Shown in pieces: positions 1-6,672 of a stretch of DNA of 64,000 nucleotides. The notes under the pieces are model-generated. The model saw only the letters and a program-made list of their open reading frames with translations, had not been told where the DNA came from and ran no database searches. A program made the translations under genes and the position numbers. The number at the start of each line of letters is the position of its first letter. The first letter of the stretch is position 1. Origin of the DNA: Armatimonadota bacterium (GTDB lineage Bacteria; Armatimonadota; Fimbriimonadia; Fimbriimonadales; GBS-DC); assembly GCA_013359125.1 (NCBI GenBank), contig JABWCR010000017.1:1-64000 (forward strand), written 5' to 3'.

Positions 1-9
1 CTTAGGATC

Positions 10-53
10 GATTCGTACTCAGTTTTGTGCTACATTCGCGCAGATTCCCGTTC
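10..53 (+). promoter_or_regulatory. Conserved 44-nt three-block upstream element, copy 1
   Basis: The sequence reads GATTCGTAC (10-18), seven variable bases, TTGTGCTACA-type block (25-34), 11 unrelated bases, then TCCCGTTC (46-53). The same blocks with the same spacing occur at 45392-45435 (+) and 51752-51795 (-). This copy points to the transporter gene whose ATG is at 211. The second block ends in TGC-TACATT, which resembles an extended -10 box, but no good -35 box lies 17 nt upstream. It could be a promoter or a regulator site. Confidence 0.55.
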
Positions 54-75
54 AGCTTGCGGTTCCAGGTCTTTT

Positions 76-118
76 GCCAGGCGGAAGCCTGGCGTTCCGG
101 GAGGCGGTCTCGCGCAAA
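76..118 (+). repeat. Perfect GGAA-loop hairpin plus sequence related to the REP-array spacer
   Basis: GCCAGGC (76-82) pairs exactly with GCCTGGC (87-93) around a GGAA loop. The following CTGGCGTTCC (89-98) and TCTCGCGCA (109-117) segments reappear in the spacers of the REP array at 4541-4577 and 4616-4649, in the same order. It lies in the likely 5' leader of the downstream transporter. Confidence 0.5.
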
Positions 119-210
119 GGGCGCCAAGGATGCTGCCGGAATGGGGGCGATCCCTGTTGCTTCTTAGGCGAAAGGAACCAAGCATTCGCCGGGGAATCAC
201 TTCGGTGTTC

Positions 211-1572
211 ATGGCACTCTTGGGCTTGGTCGTCATCGCAGCGGCGGTCTATCTGGTCGTTCGCCGAGTCGATGTGCGGCTGGCGCTCATCCCAGCGGGT
301 CTGCTGATGGGTTTGCTGGCGGGCGATCCGTTCGCCATCGTTCGTACCCTATTCACAACGCTGGTCGATCAGAAGTTCGTGATCCCGATCTGTTTTGCCA
401 TGGGTTTCGCCTATGTGCTGAGGGAGACGGGCTGCGATAAGCACCTGGTGCGGCTGCTGGCCAACCCGTTGCGCAACGCCAAAGCCGCGCTGATACCGGG
501 CGCGGTGTTGGTCGGTTTTCTGGTCAACATCCCCATCATCAGTCAGACCAGCACCGCTGTTGCGATCGGCGCCGTCTTGGTGCCTCTAATGATGGCCGCA
601 GGCGTCAGTCCGGTCATTGCGGGCTCAGCGCTGTTGCTGGGCGCATCGGTCGGCGGCGAACTGTTGAACCCCGGCGCGCCCGAATATGGCACGGTAACCG
701 TAGCCATCGGCGAATTGACGGGCCAGACGGTCAGCCGTTCGTCCATGCCGAAATATGCATTGCCATTGTTGCTCGTGCAACTCTCGGTCAGCGCCGCTGT
801 TTTCACGATCATGAGCTGGCGATACGAGAAGCGTCAAGAGGGCGCCAAGGCCGAGCCCCTCGAGTCATTCAGGCCGAACCTGCTCAAGGCGATGGTGCCG
901 CTGTTTCCTATTGCGCTGTTGTTCTTGACCGCCGAACCGTTCCGGCTCTTTGCGCCCTCTCCCGATTGGCTGGTGGGCGCGAAGGAGGTCGCCGGTCTGT
1001 CGGACGAGGCGGGCGCAAGGAAGAGCGCCGAACTGTTCGACAGTCGTTGGATCGGGGCGGCGATGCTGTTGGGAGCGCTGGTCGCCATGGCGACGGCTCC
1101 CAAGGCGGCACTGGGCGCAGGCAAGGCGTTTTTCGAAGGGATGGGCTATGCCTACAAAGAGATTATCGGGATCATTGTCGCGGCGTCCTGCTTTGCCGAG
1201 GGCGTTAAGCTGATCGGCGTTGGCGAGTTGTTCAGCCAGTTGGTGGGCGGTTCGCCGCAGACTTTGGTTCCGGCGTCTGGCTATGTGCCGATGCTGTTTG
1301 CGGCTCTCAGCGGTTCGGGCATGGCGTCTACTCAGGGTTTATACGCGCTGTTCGCCGAGCCCGGCATAGCGCATGGTTTGAACTTAGAAAGGTTGGGAGC
1401 GATCGTTTCGATCGGTGCGGCGGCGGGGCGCACGATGTCGCCTGTCGCGGCGGTCGCGCTGATGTCGGCCAAACTGACAGGCACCGATTCGCCCGAACTG
1501 TGCAGACGGGTAGCGTTGCCCTTGATCATTGGGCTGACCGCCACGCTGCTATACGCATTGGCGCTTTTCTGA
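211..1572 (+). CDS. DcuC/gluconate-permease-like anion transporter
   Basis: A polytopic inner-membrane protein of about 454 residues, hydrophobic from its first residues, with roughly 10-12 predicted helices. Features typical of the DcuC/ArsB-NhaD ion transporter group are a glycine-rich re-entrant region (near residues 100-165, with NIPIISQTSTAVAIG and GASVGGELLNPGAPE) and a second one near the C-terminus (SGSGMASTQGLYALFAEPG). The family imports or exchanges C4-dicarboxylates or related organic anions; the substrate here cannot be read. I place the start at ATG 211 because the open frame upstream is hydrophilic and contains a hairpin repeat; GTG 205 is an alternative. The next gene follows after 13 nt but has its own -10 box. 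Family call fairly sure, substrate unknown. Confidence 0.75.
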   Translation: MALLGLVVIAAAVYLVVRRVDVRLALIPAGLLMGLLAGDPFAIVRTLFTTLVDQKFVIPICFAMGFAYVLRETGCDKHLVRLLANPLRNAKAALIPGAVLVGFLVNIPIISQTSTAVAIGAVLVPLMMAAGVSPVIAGSALLLGASVGGELLNPGAPEYGTVTVAIGELTGQTVSRSSMPKYALPLLLVQLSVSAAVFTIMSWRYEKRQEGAKAEPLESFRPNLLKAMVPLFPIALLFLTAEPFRLFAPSPDWLVGAKEVAGLSDEAGARKSAELFDSRWIGAAMLLGALVAMATAPKAALGAGKAFFEGMGYAYKEIIGIIVAASCFAEGVKLIGVGELFSQLVGGSPQTLVPASGYVPMLFAALSGSGMASTQGLYALFAEPGIAHGLNLERLGAIVSIGAAAGRTMSPVAAVALMSAKLTGTDSPELCRRVALPLIIGLTATLLYALALF

Positions 1573-1578
1573 TATAAT
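1573..1578 (+). promoter_or_regulatory. TATAAT -10 box, 7 nt before the start codon
   Basis: Perfect TATAAT, beginning inside the stop codon region of the upstream gene. Transcription starting about 7 nt after the box would begin at or next to the A of ATG 1586, giving a leaderless mRNA. No clear -35 box is visible. Confidence 0.55.
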
Positions 1579-1585
1579 CCGCGCA

Positions 1586-2482
1586 ATGGCGGAGATAACG
1601 GTCGGGATTGCGCAGATCGCGCCGATCAAGGGCAATATCCAGGCGAACTTGGACAAGGTCGGCGCCTTGATGCGTCAGATAAGCGACGAGGGATTGGAGG
1701 TCGATCTGCTTACGCTGCCGGAGACCGCTACGACCGGCTACTTCTTAGAGGGCGGGGTGGTCGAAGCCGCCTTGGATGCGCGATCGCTGGCGAATATGCT
1801 GGCGCAACAGTACCAATCTTCTGGGCTTCAGCGCGCGCTCGATGTGTCGATGGGATTTTACCAGAAAGAGAACGGCCACCTCTATAACTCGGCGATCTAT
1901 GTCGAACTGCCGTCGGGCGAGATCAAGCACGTTCATCGGAAGTTCTTCCTGCCGACTTATGGCGTGTTTGACGAGGAGCGATTCGTCAGCCGAGGGGTTC
2001 GCATAGAAGCGTTCGATACGCGCTTCGGGCGGGGTGCGATGCTGATCTGCGAGGATGTTTGGCATTCGGTTTGCGCGACGATAGCGGCGCTCAAGGGCGC
2101 CTGGTTTATCCTGGCGCCGGTTGCATCGCCTGCGCGCGGTTTTGGCGGCGAGATTCCAGACAATCTGGTTCAATACGAGCGAATTGTTGGAAGGATGTCG
2201 GAGGAGCACGGCCTATACACAGTGATGACGGCGCTGGTCGGATTTGAAGGGGGCAAGGGATTCTCGGGCGGTTCGATGCTGGCCGCGCCGAACGGCGAAG
2301 TAGCGTTGAAGGCGCCCATTGGCGAAGAGGCTCTGGCTATTGGAAAGATGAGTTTTGACGAAGTCGAGGTCGCTCGCGCGCGGCTGCCTTTGTTGAGCGA
2401 TTTACAATCGGCGCTGTGCGACGTGATCAACCAGATGTGCTCAGGTGCAATTGTATACAATCAAGATCGAATGGAGGAGTAG
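1586..2482 (+). CDS. Nitrilase-superfamily carbon-nitrogen hydrolase
   Basis: A 298-residue cytosolic amidase of the CN-hydrolase fold. The Glu-Lys-Cys catalytic set is visible: E46 in LPETATTGYF, K119 in HRKFFLPTYGVFDE and C155 in LICEDVWHS. The pattern is closest to the glutaminase-like or simple amidase branches (as in the N-terminal half of NAD synthetase), but no synthetase domain follows. The substrate cannot be assigned. The start follows a perfect TATAAT by 7 nt with no Shine-Dalgarno sequence, so it is probably read from a leaderless message. A short signal-peptide remnant begins 2 nt downstream behind a GGAGGAG ribosome site that overlaps the end of this gene. Confidence 0.8.
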   Translation: MAEITVGIAQIAPIKGNIQANLDKVGALMRQISDEGLEVDLLTLPETATTGYFLEGGVVEAALDARSLANMLAQQYQSSGLQRALDVSMGFYQKENGHLYNSAIYVELPSGEIKHVHRKFFLPTYGVFDEERFVSRGVRIEAFDTRFGRGAMLICEDVWHSVCATIAALKGAWFILAPVASPARGFGGEIPDNLVQYERIVGRMSEEHGLYTVMTALVGFEGGKGFSGGSMLAAPNGEVALKAPIGEEALAIGKMSFDEVEVARARLPLLSDLQSALCDVINQMCSGAIVYNQDRMEE

Positions 2483-2484
2483 AG

Positions 2485-2583
2485 ATGAAGACGATGACTT
2501 TGCTTTTGGCTTGTTTGGTTGCCGGAATTGCTGTTGCTCAGCCTAGTATGACGCTGCCCGCCGAGTTGAAAGCCCTGGATTGA
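2485..2583 (+). pseudogene. Stub of a secreted protein: signal peptide only
   Basis: A strong ribosome site (GGAGGAG, 2471-2477) precedes ATG 2485. The 32-codon frame starts MKTMTLLLACLVAGIAVAQ, a textbook signal peptide with an A-x-A-like cleavage site, adds about 13 residues and hits TGA. The sequence beyond belongs to unrelated gene fragments, one of them inverted. I read this as the 5' end of a secreted-protein gene whose body was lost by rearrangement. A functional micro-peptide is possible but less likely. Confidence 0.55.
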
Positions 2584-2905
2584 ATGAAGGGAGAATGGAC
2601 GGGCGCCTTGTCGTCGTGCCCGAGGTCTCGTCGAAAGTAACGGCGTAGTCTTCGCCGTCCGCGTCGAGGGTCGTGTCGTTCTCCGCAAAGTTGCGGTCGT
2701 TAATTGATGTCTCAATCCCTTCGAAACCCCCATAGGCCTTTACTCCGTCGGGGATTTCGATCTGTTCTAGATAGGGCGTCGTGTCGTCGCCGGCGACCCA
2801 GACCGAGTCGCCCGAGGACGAAGCGGCGAGCGCGGATCCGATGGCGGCTTTGGCGTTGGCCCAACTGAGGCCGTTGTTCGCGTCGTTGCCGTCCGGCTTC
2901 TTCAT
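2543..2905 (-). pseudogene. N-terminal fragment of a beta-helix (pectin-lyase-like) surface protein, inverted
   Basis: Reading leftward from 2905, the frame encodes KKPDGNDANNGLSWANAK, then IEIPDGVKAYGGFEGIET and FAENDTTLDADGED. This is the opening of bacterial right-handed beta-helix repeat proteins, where a GNDxNNGLSWxxAKxTI segment precedes the helix coils. Recognisable similarity stops near position 2610; the rest is antisense to the neighbouring signal-peptide stub. There is no signal peptide before it and no helix body after it, so it is a broken piece of a longer gene. Confidence 0.55.
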
Positions 2906-2965
2906 CCTGAGGGCGTTCTACAATCATGGGGAAGGTCTTCGGGCGTAGGAATCCTGGTCGGCCGC

Positions 2966-3478
2966 GTGGGTACACCAGAGACAATACATGCGGTGCGGTT
3001 TGGATATGACGGGCAATTTACGCCGTTGACGCCGCCTGCTGCAAACAGTTCGCGCATTCTTGCCGTGTCTGGCTTGGTAGGCGTCGGTAACGTCCAGAGT
3101 TCTGGAGTGGGGAGGGCCATATTGTGGAACCTTCAGACCGGCGACTATCAGGCGGGTTGGGCCTACTGGCCCGCGCGCAAAGCGGTCTTGTGGCACGGTT
3201 CGGCCGAGTCGGCGATGGAGCTTCACTCCTTGCTGCCTCCCGAATACACCCATTCGGAGGCGGAAGGCATCGAGGTGGACGCCTTTGGCAACGTTACGGT
3301 CGTCGGATGGGCCTACAACGGCATGCATGGTCGGAACGAGGCGATCGTCTGGCAGATGGCCGTGCCCGAACCCGGCTCGCTGACCGTCCTCAGCTTTGCA
3401 ACCCTCTCCGCCCTAATTTTCCGCCGAAGACTGAAAGCGCATCGCATACCAGGCGCAAAACGGCGCGAGAGGAGTTAG
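2966..3478 (+). pseudogene. C-terminal fragment of a HAF-repeat protein with PEP-CTERM tail
   Basis: The 170-codon frame contains HAF-type repeat phrases (AILWNLQTGDYQAGWAY, AVLWHGSAESAMELH, EAIVWQM) and ends in VPEPGSLTVLSFATL followed by a hydrophobic stretch and FRRRLK. That is a PEP-CTERM sorting signal: VPEP, one transmembrane helix, basic tail. No signal peptide or ribosome site is present at its 5' end and the frame is open upstream of GTG 2966, so this is the 3' part of a gene that lost its front. No exosortase gene is in the window. Confidence 0.55.
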
Positions 3479-3602
3479 GAGGCGGGTGGGGAGTTCCCGC
3501 CTCCGTGGGGGTAGGGGAGGTGCGACCAAGTCTTCTACACAACTCTGCCCCCAACCGCATTATCGGTCGTGCGCTTGCGAATTATCAGACTTAGCGCCCT
3601 TA

Positions 3603-3795
3603 GTACCGCCGGCGTCCTCGCCGGCCCTCCTCCAACCCAGACGGGCCACACCCCAAGTACCGCCGGCGTCCCCGCCGGCTTTCCTCCAACCCAGACGGGC
3701 CACACCCCAAGTACCGCCGGCGTCCTCGTCGGCTTTCCTCCAACCCAGACGGGCCACACCCCAAGTACCGCCGGCGTCCTCGCCGGCCCTCCGTC
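3603..3795 (+). repeat. REP array, four units of 54 nt
   Basis: Units start at 3603, 3657, 3711 and 3765, exactly 54 nt apart. Each begins GTACC and then forms a hairpin, GCCGGCG-TCCY-CGCCGGC; the third copy has one stem mismatch. A constant 30-nt linker follows the first three hairpins. The GTAC foot 5' of the hairpin matches the layout of REP sequences recognised by RAYT transposases. Because 54 is divisible by three, every frame shows repeated peptides, but none looks like a real protein. Confidence 0.8.
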
Positions 3796-3880
3796 GGGTT
3801 CTGATAGTTAAGGAGATCCTAAAGACGTTCTTGACAGACATACTGGAGCATTAGGTAGAGTCAGTTGTTGCATTTAGACA

Positions 3881-4513
3881 ATGGCAAACCAAGAAGAGAA
3901 AAAGCCGATCGATTCGGATCCCTCTAAGCTGAACTTCGTGAGCCTCAAAGGCTCGGTGAGTATCCGCGACCGTAGATATCTTCCTCATTGGGAGAAGGAA
4001 GGCGCGACCTATTTTGTTACTTTCCGGCTGGCTAATTCAATGCCAAGGCATGTAATCGAACTCTGGGCTGAGGAGTTGGCGAACCTGGATGCTTCAGTTA
4101 GAAAATGGCAGATGATCAAGAAGATCGAGCGATATCTGGATATTGGCGGCAAAGGCTGTTTGTTGTTGGACGGTCGCTGTGCGGATATAGTGGCGGGCGC
4201 ATTGCAGTTTTACGAAGGCGAAAGGTACATTCACTTTGCATGGTGCGTCATGCCGAATCACGTACACACGGTGTTCCAACTTTTGGGCGACCAAAGGTTG
4301 TCCAAGGTCATTCAGAATTGGAAGTCGTATACAAGCCACAGCATTAACAAGGTACTTGGCTCGAAAGGCGAAGTCTGGCATAGAGAATATTTCGATCACA
4401 TAGTTCGAAGTCCACAGCAGTTAGAGAAAGCAATACGTTACGTGCAGACGAATCCGATGAGGGCGGGTTTGACGGATTGGAAGTGGGTCTATCCAAGCAT
4501 ATCGGATGGATAG
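3881..4513 (+). CDS. REP-associated tyrosine transposase (RAYT, TnpA_REP)
   Basis: A 210-residue HUH single-strand nuclease of the Y1_Tnp family. The HUH motif is visible as MPNHVH (H127 and H129), and the likely nucleophile is Y170 in HREYFDHIV, followed by the usual helix reading RYVQTNPMRAGL. The family nicks and joins REP hairpins as single-stranded DNA and is thought to spread them. The gene is flanked closely on both sides by REP arrays (3603-3795 and 4517-4707) in opposite orientations, which strongly supports the call. The start at ATG 3881 lacks a clear ribosome site. The frame looks intact, so it may be active. Confidence 0.85.
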   Translation: MANQEEKKPIDSDPSKLNFVSLKGSVSIRDRRYLPHWEKEGATYFVTFRLANSMPRHVIELWAEELANLDASVRKWQMIKKIERYLDIGGKGCLLLDGRCADIVAGALQFYEGERYIHFAWCVMPNHVHTVFQLLGDQRLSKVIQNWKSYTSHSINKVLGSKGEVWHREYFDHIVRSPQQLEKAIRYVQTNPMRAGLTDWKWVYPSISDG

Positions 4514-4516
4514 GAA

Positions 4517-4707
4517 GGCCGGCGGGGACGCCGGCGGTACTCTGGCGTTCCAACGGCAAGGTTTCGCGCAGAGGGCCGGCGGGGACGCCGGCGGTACTTA
4601 GCTTCCGGCGGTACTCTGGCGTTCCAACGGCATAGTCTCGCGCAGAGGGCCGGCGGGGACGCCGGCGGTACTTAGCTTCCGGCGGTACTTAGCTTCCGGC
4701 GGTACTT
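4517..4707 (-). repeat. REP array downstream of the RAYT gene, inverted
   Basis: Three full cores, the reverse complement of the upstream units, lie at 4517-4540, 4574-4597 and 4648-4671. Each is a GCCGGCG/CGCCGGC hairpin ending in GTAC. Partial copies (CCGGCGGTACT) follow at 4604-4615, 4679-4689 and 4696-4706. Spacers contain TCTGGCGTTCC and TCGCGCAGAGGG, absent from the upstream array but related to the repeat at 76-118. The array ends about 12 nt before the stop codon of the convergent gene. Confidence 0.8.
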
Positions 4708-4718
4708 TGGCAAGGGGG

Positions 4719-5468
4719 TTATGCGATCGCTTTAGCGATCATTCTGATTGCCAGAAGGATCATGGTAGCGGCAAAGATGCGCCTGAGGACGATCAAGGGC
4801 GCACGGGCGCCTAGCGAGCTTCCGATGCGCGCGCCGACCATGATGCCCAGCACAACCGGAGCGACGATATGGCCGAGCATCGCGCCCTTGGCCAGGTAGA
4901 CCAAACCGCTGGCCGCGCCCGTTGCCCCGATCAGAAAGACGCTGGTCGCGATCGCCTTCCTCATGCCCAGCTTCAGCAGAAGGTGCATCATGGGCGTCTG
5001 GACGATGCCGCCGCCGACGCCCAAAAGCGCCGATACCGCTCCGGCGCCCATGCTCAGCCCCATCCCGATATAAAGGCGCGATCGGTCCCAGTCTCCACCT
5101 TCGTCGGAGGCGTCCTTTGACGCCAGCAACTGGATCGAAACGACCACCATTAGGACGGCAAAAAGACCGGCCAGGACGTTCTGTGGCGCCCAATAGCCTA
5201 ACTTGGCGCCCAGAATAGCCCCGATTACGGTCGGAAGAAGCAGGTAGACGCCCAAATCCAAGTCGACCAGCCCTTTGCGAAGGTAACCGAGCGAGCCGAC
5301 GCAAGAGGTGGCGACGACGGCTGCTAAGCTGGCTGGAATCATCTCTTTGATCTCGTACCCCAGCGCAATGGTCGCGACCGGGGTTAGAATGATGCCACCC
5401 CCCAAGCCAAGCATCGCGCCAAATGCGCCGGCCCCGAGCGCTGTCAGAAAGAGATAGAACTGCTCCAA
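4719..5468 (-). CDS. TauE/SafE-family membrane permease
   Basis: A 249-residue protein with about eight predicted helices in two homologous halves. The halves are marked by the repeated glycine motifs GAMLGLGGGIILTP and SALLGVGGGIVQTP, which define the TauE/SafE (DUF81) family of sulfite or organosulfonate exporters. The substrate is not readable. The frame opens with TTG at 5468, one base after the stop of the upstream gene and behind a GGGGATGAG stretch, which suggests translational coupling in a two-gene operon. There is no in-frame ATG upstream, and starting at the next internal Met would remove part of the first glycine-rich helix. Confidence 0.8.
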   Translation of the reverse strand: MEQFYLFLTALGAGAFGAMLGLGGGIILTPVATIALGYEIKEMIPASLAAVVATSCVGSLGYLRKGLVDLDLGVYLLLPTVIGAILGAKLGYWAPQNVLAGLFAVLMVVVSIQLLASKDASDEGGDWDRSRLYIGMGLSMGAGAVSALLGVGGGIVQTPMMHLLLKLGMRKAIATSVFLIGATGAASGLVYLAKGAMLGHIVAPVVLGIMVGARIGSSLGARAPLIVLRRIFAATMILLAIRMIAKAIA

Positions 5469-5469
5469 C

Positions 5470-6606
5470 TCATCCCCGGCGGTTTCGCGGCAACCTTTCG
5501 ATAACCGGCGGCATGGGCGTCAGGGGCGGATGGCCCGGCGTTTGATACCAGTAGGCGACGCTGGAGTAGTCGTTCTCCTGCAAGTTCGCGTGGCCGTGCT
5601 CGATCGAAAGGCGAAGGGATCTTTCAAACATGACCGGGTCTTCTAAATGGAATCGATAGGAGGTGCACTGCCGGCGGTCGGGGAATTTGGGATCGCGCTC
5701 GGGGATCGACGTGCCCGCATAAAGATGGCCTCTCGGGTGCATGCCCCAGGCTTGGCAAAGATAATCTTCAGAGCCAGTCCCGTGCAGGGACGGAGGCCAT
5801 GGCTCGCCATCGATAAAGAACATATCGTCGCCCTCGCCCCACCAGGTGTATTCCGGCTCTTCTCGAACCGAGTTGCCGATCGTAACTTTCTTAGGCAGAG
5901 GATCGATGTTATCGACCGACAGAACGCAACCGACGTAGTGTCCGGCGCCCTGGGTATCCAAGATCAGATAGTTGCCTGCATCGCTCAAGCAGGGTTCGTC
6001 CATCTTTTCCCAATAATTTTCGCCCAGCGCATAGAGGCTGCCGCGATCGGCTTTGGTCGGATACTCTTGGCGGTAGTGGGCGCAGAATCGCAATGCGTCG
6101 TCGTTCACGCGGTCGTGGGTTTCGTAGTCCACATAGTAGTAAAAGTGCCCGATGTCGCCGTCGCACTCGTTCAGGACTTCTATGCGGGCACCATCGGCAA
6201 ACGGCATGGCGAAGTAACAGTTCATAGCCACGCCGCCACCGTATCTACCTTCGTTATCGACGTGGGTTACCGTATTGAGCGGGATAGAGTTGAAAGAGCG
6301 GGCAATGCCGTGCCCCATGCCGAAAAAGTCGCCCAGCGGGGCTAATACGCTCGGTTCGCTATTGCCGTCCCAATAGCACCTCAGGATGACCTTGCGCAGA
6401 TAAAGATCGTCGGAGCATCCAACCGTGATCCAGACATGGCGGATAACGCCCGCGCCTTCGATTCGGGCTAACTCGGCGACCTCGCCTTTACCAATGGTCA
6501 GATAGTCGCGATTGCCGCCCGTTCTGTCCCAACTGGATTGTCTTTTGGTGCGCCCGGAACGCTTAAGAGTTAGTCGTCCCATCATCCCTGCAGCATAGTT
6601 CTCCAT
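5470..6606 (-). CDS. GH172/DUF2961 family glycoside-active enzyme
   Basis: A 378-residue protein with DUF2961 (now GH172) features: an early IRHVWITVG segment, PLGDFFGMGHG, NCYFAMPFADGARI and, near the C-terminus, HGTGSEDYL. In characterised members, glutamates in these strands act on fructofuranosyl or arabinofuranosyl linkages, and the proteins form rings of jelly-roll domains. No signal peptide is present, so it appears cytosolic. The start is set by a good AGGAGG site 6 nt before ATG 6606. It is transcribed away from uvrC, and a GATAAT box overlaps the uvrC -10 on the other strand. Family solid, substrate unknown. Confidence 0.8.
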   Translation of the reverse strand: MENYAAGMMGRLTLKRSGRTKRQSSWDRTGGNRDYLTIGKGEVAELARIEGAGVIRHVWITVGCSDDLYLRKVILRCYWDGNSEPSVLAPLGDFFGMGHGIARSFNSIPLNTVTHVDNEGRYGGGVAMNCYFAMPFADGARIEVLNECDGDIGHFYYYVDYETHDRVNDDALRFCAHYRQEYPTKADRGSLYALGENYWEKMDEPCLSDAGNYLILDTQGAGHYVGCVLSVDNIDPLPKKVTIGNSVREEPEYTWWGEGDDMFFIDGEPWPPSLHGTGSEDYLCQAWGMHPRGHLYAGTSIPERDPKFPDRRQCTSYRFHLEDPVMFERSLRLSIEHGHANLQENDYSSVAYWYQTPGHPPLTPMPPVIERLPRNRRG

Positions 6607-6660
6607 CCCTGCCTCCTGTGCGCATTAGGTTTCTCTGTTCGCCTCGGCGTTCCTACCGTC

Positions 6661-6670
6661 TACAATTATC
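6661..6670. promoter_or_regulatory. Overlapping divergent -10 boxes of uvrC and the GH172 gene
   Basis: On the plus strand TACAAT (6661-6666) lies 6 nt before GTG 6673, implying a leaderless uvrC mRNA. On the minus strand GATAAT (6670-6665) overlaps it and would give the GH172 gene a leader of about 50 nt containing its AGGAGG site. The two polymerase sites share bases and could not be opened together. Confidence 0.45.
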
Positions 6671-6672
6671 CC

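Noticed and set aside
3603-3795. Regular 54-nt repeats resembling a CRISPR array
   Set aside because: Linkers between repeats are identical rather than unique spacers, the core is a GC hairpin with a GTAC foot, and a RAYT gene is adjacent.
3486-3854. Open frames across the REP array on both strands
   Set aside because: They only exist because the 54-nt period is a multiple of three; the peptides are direct repeats with no start signals.
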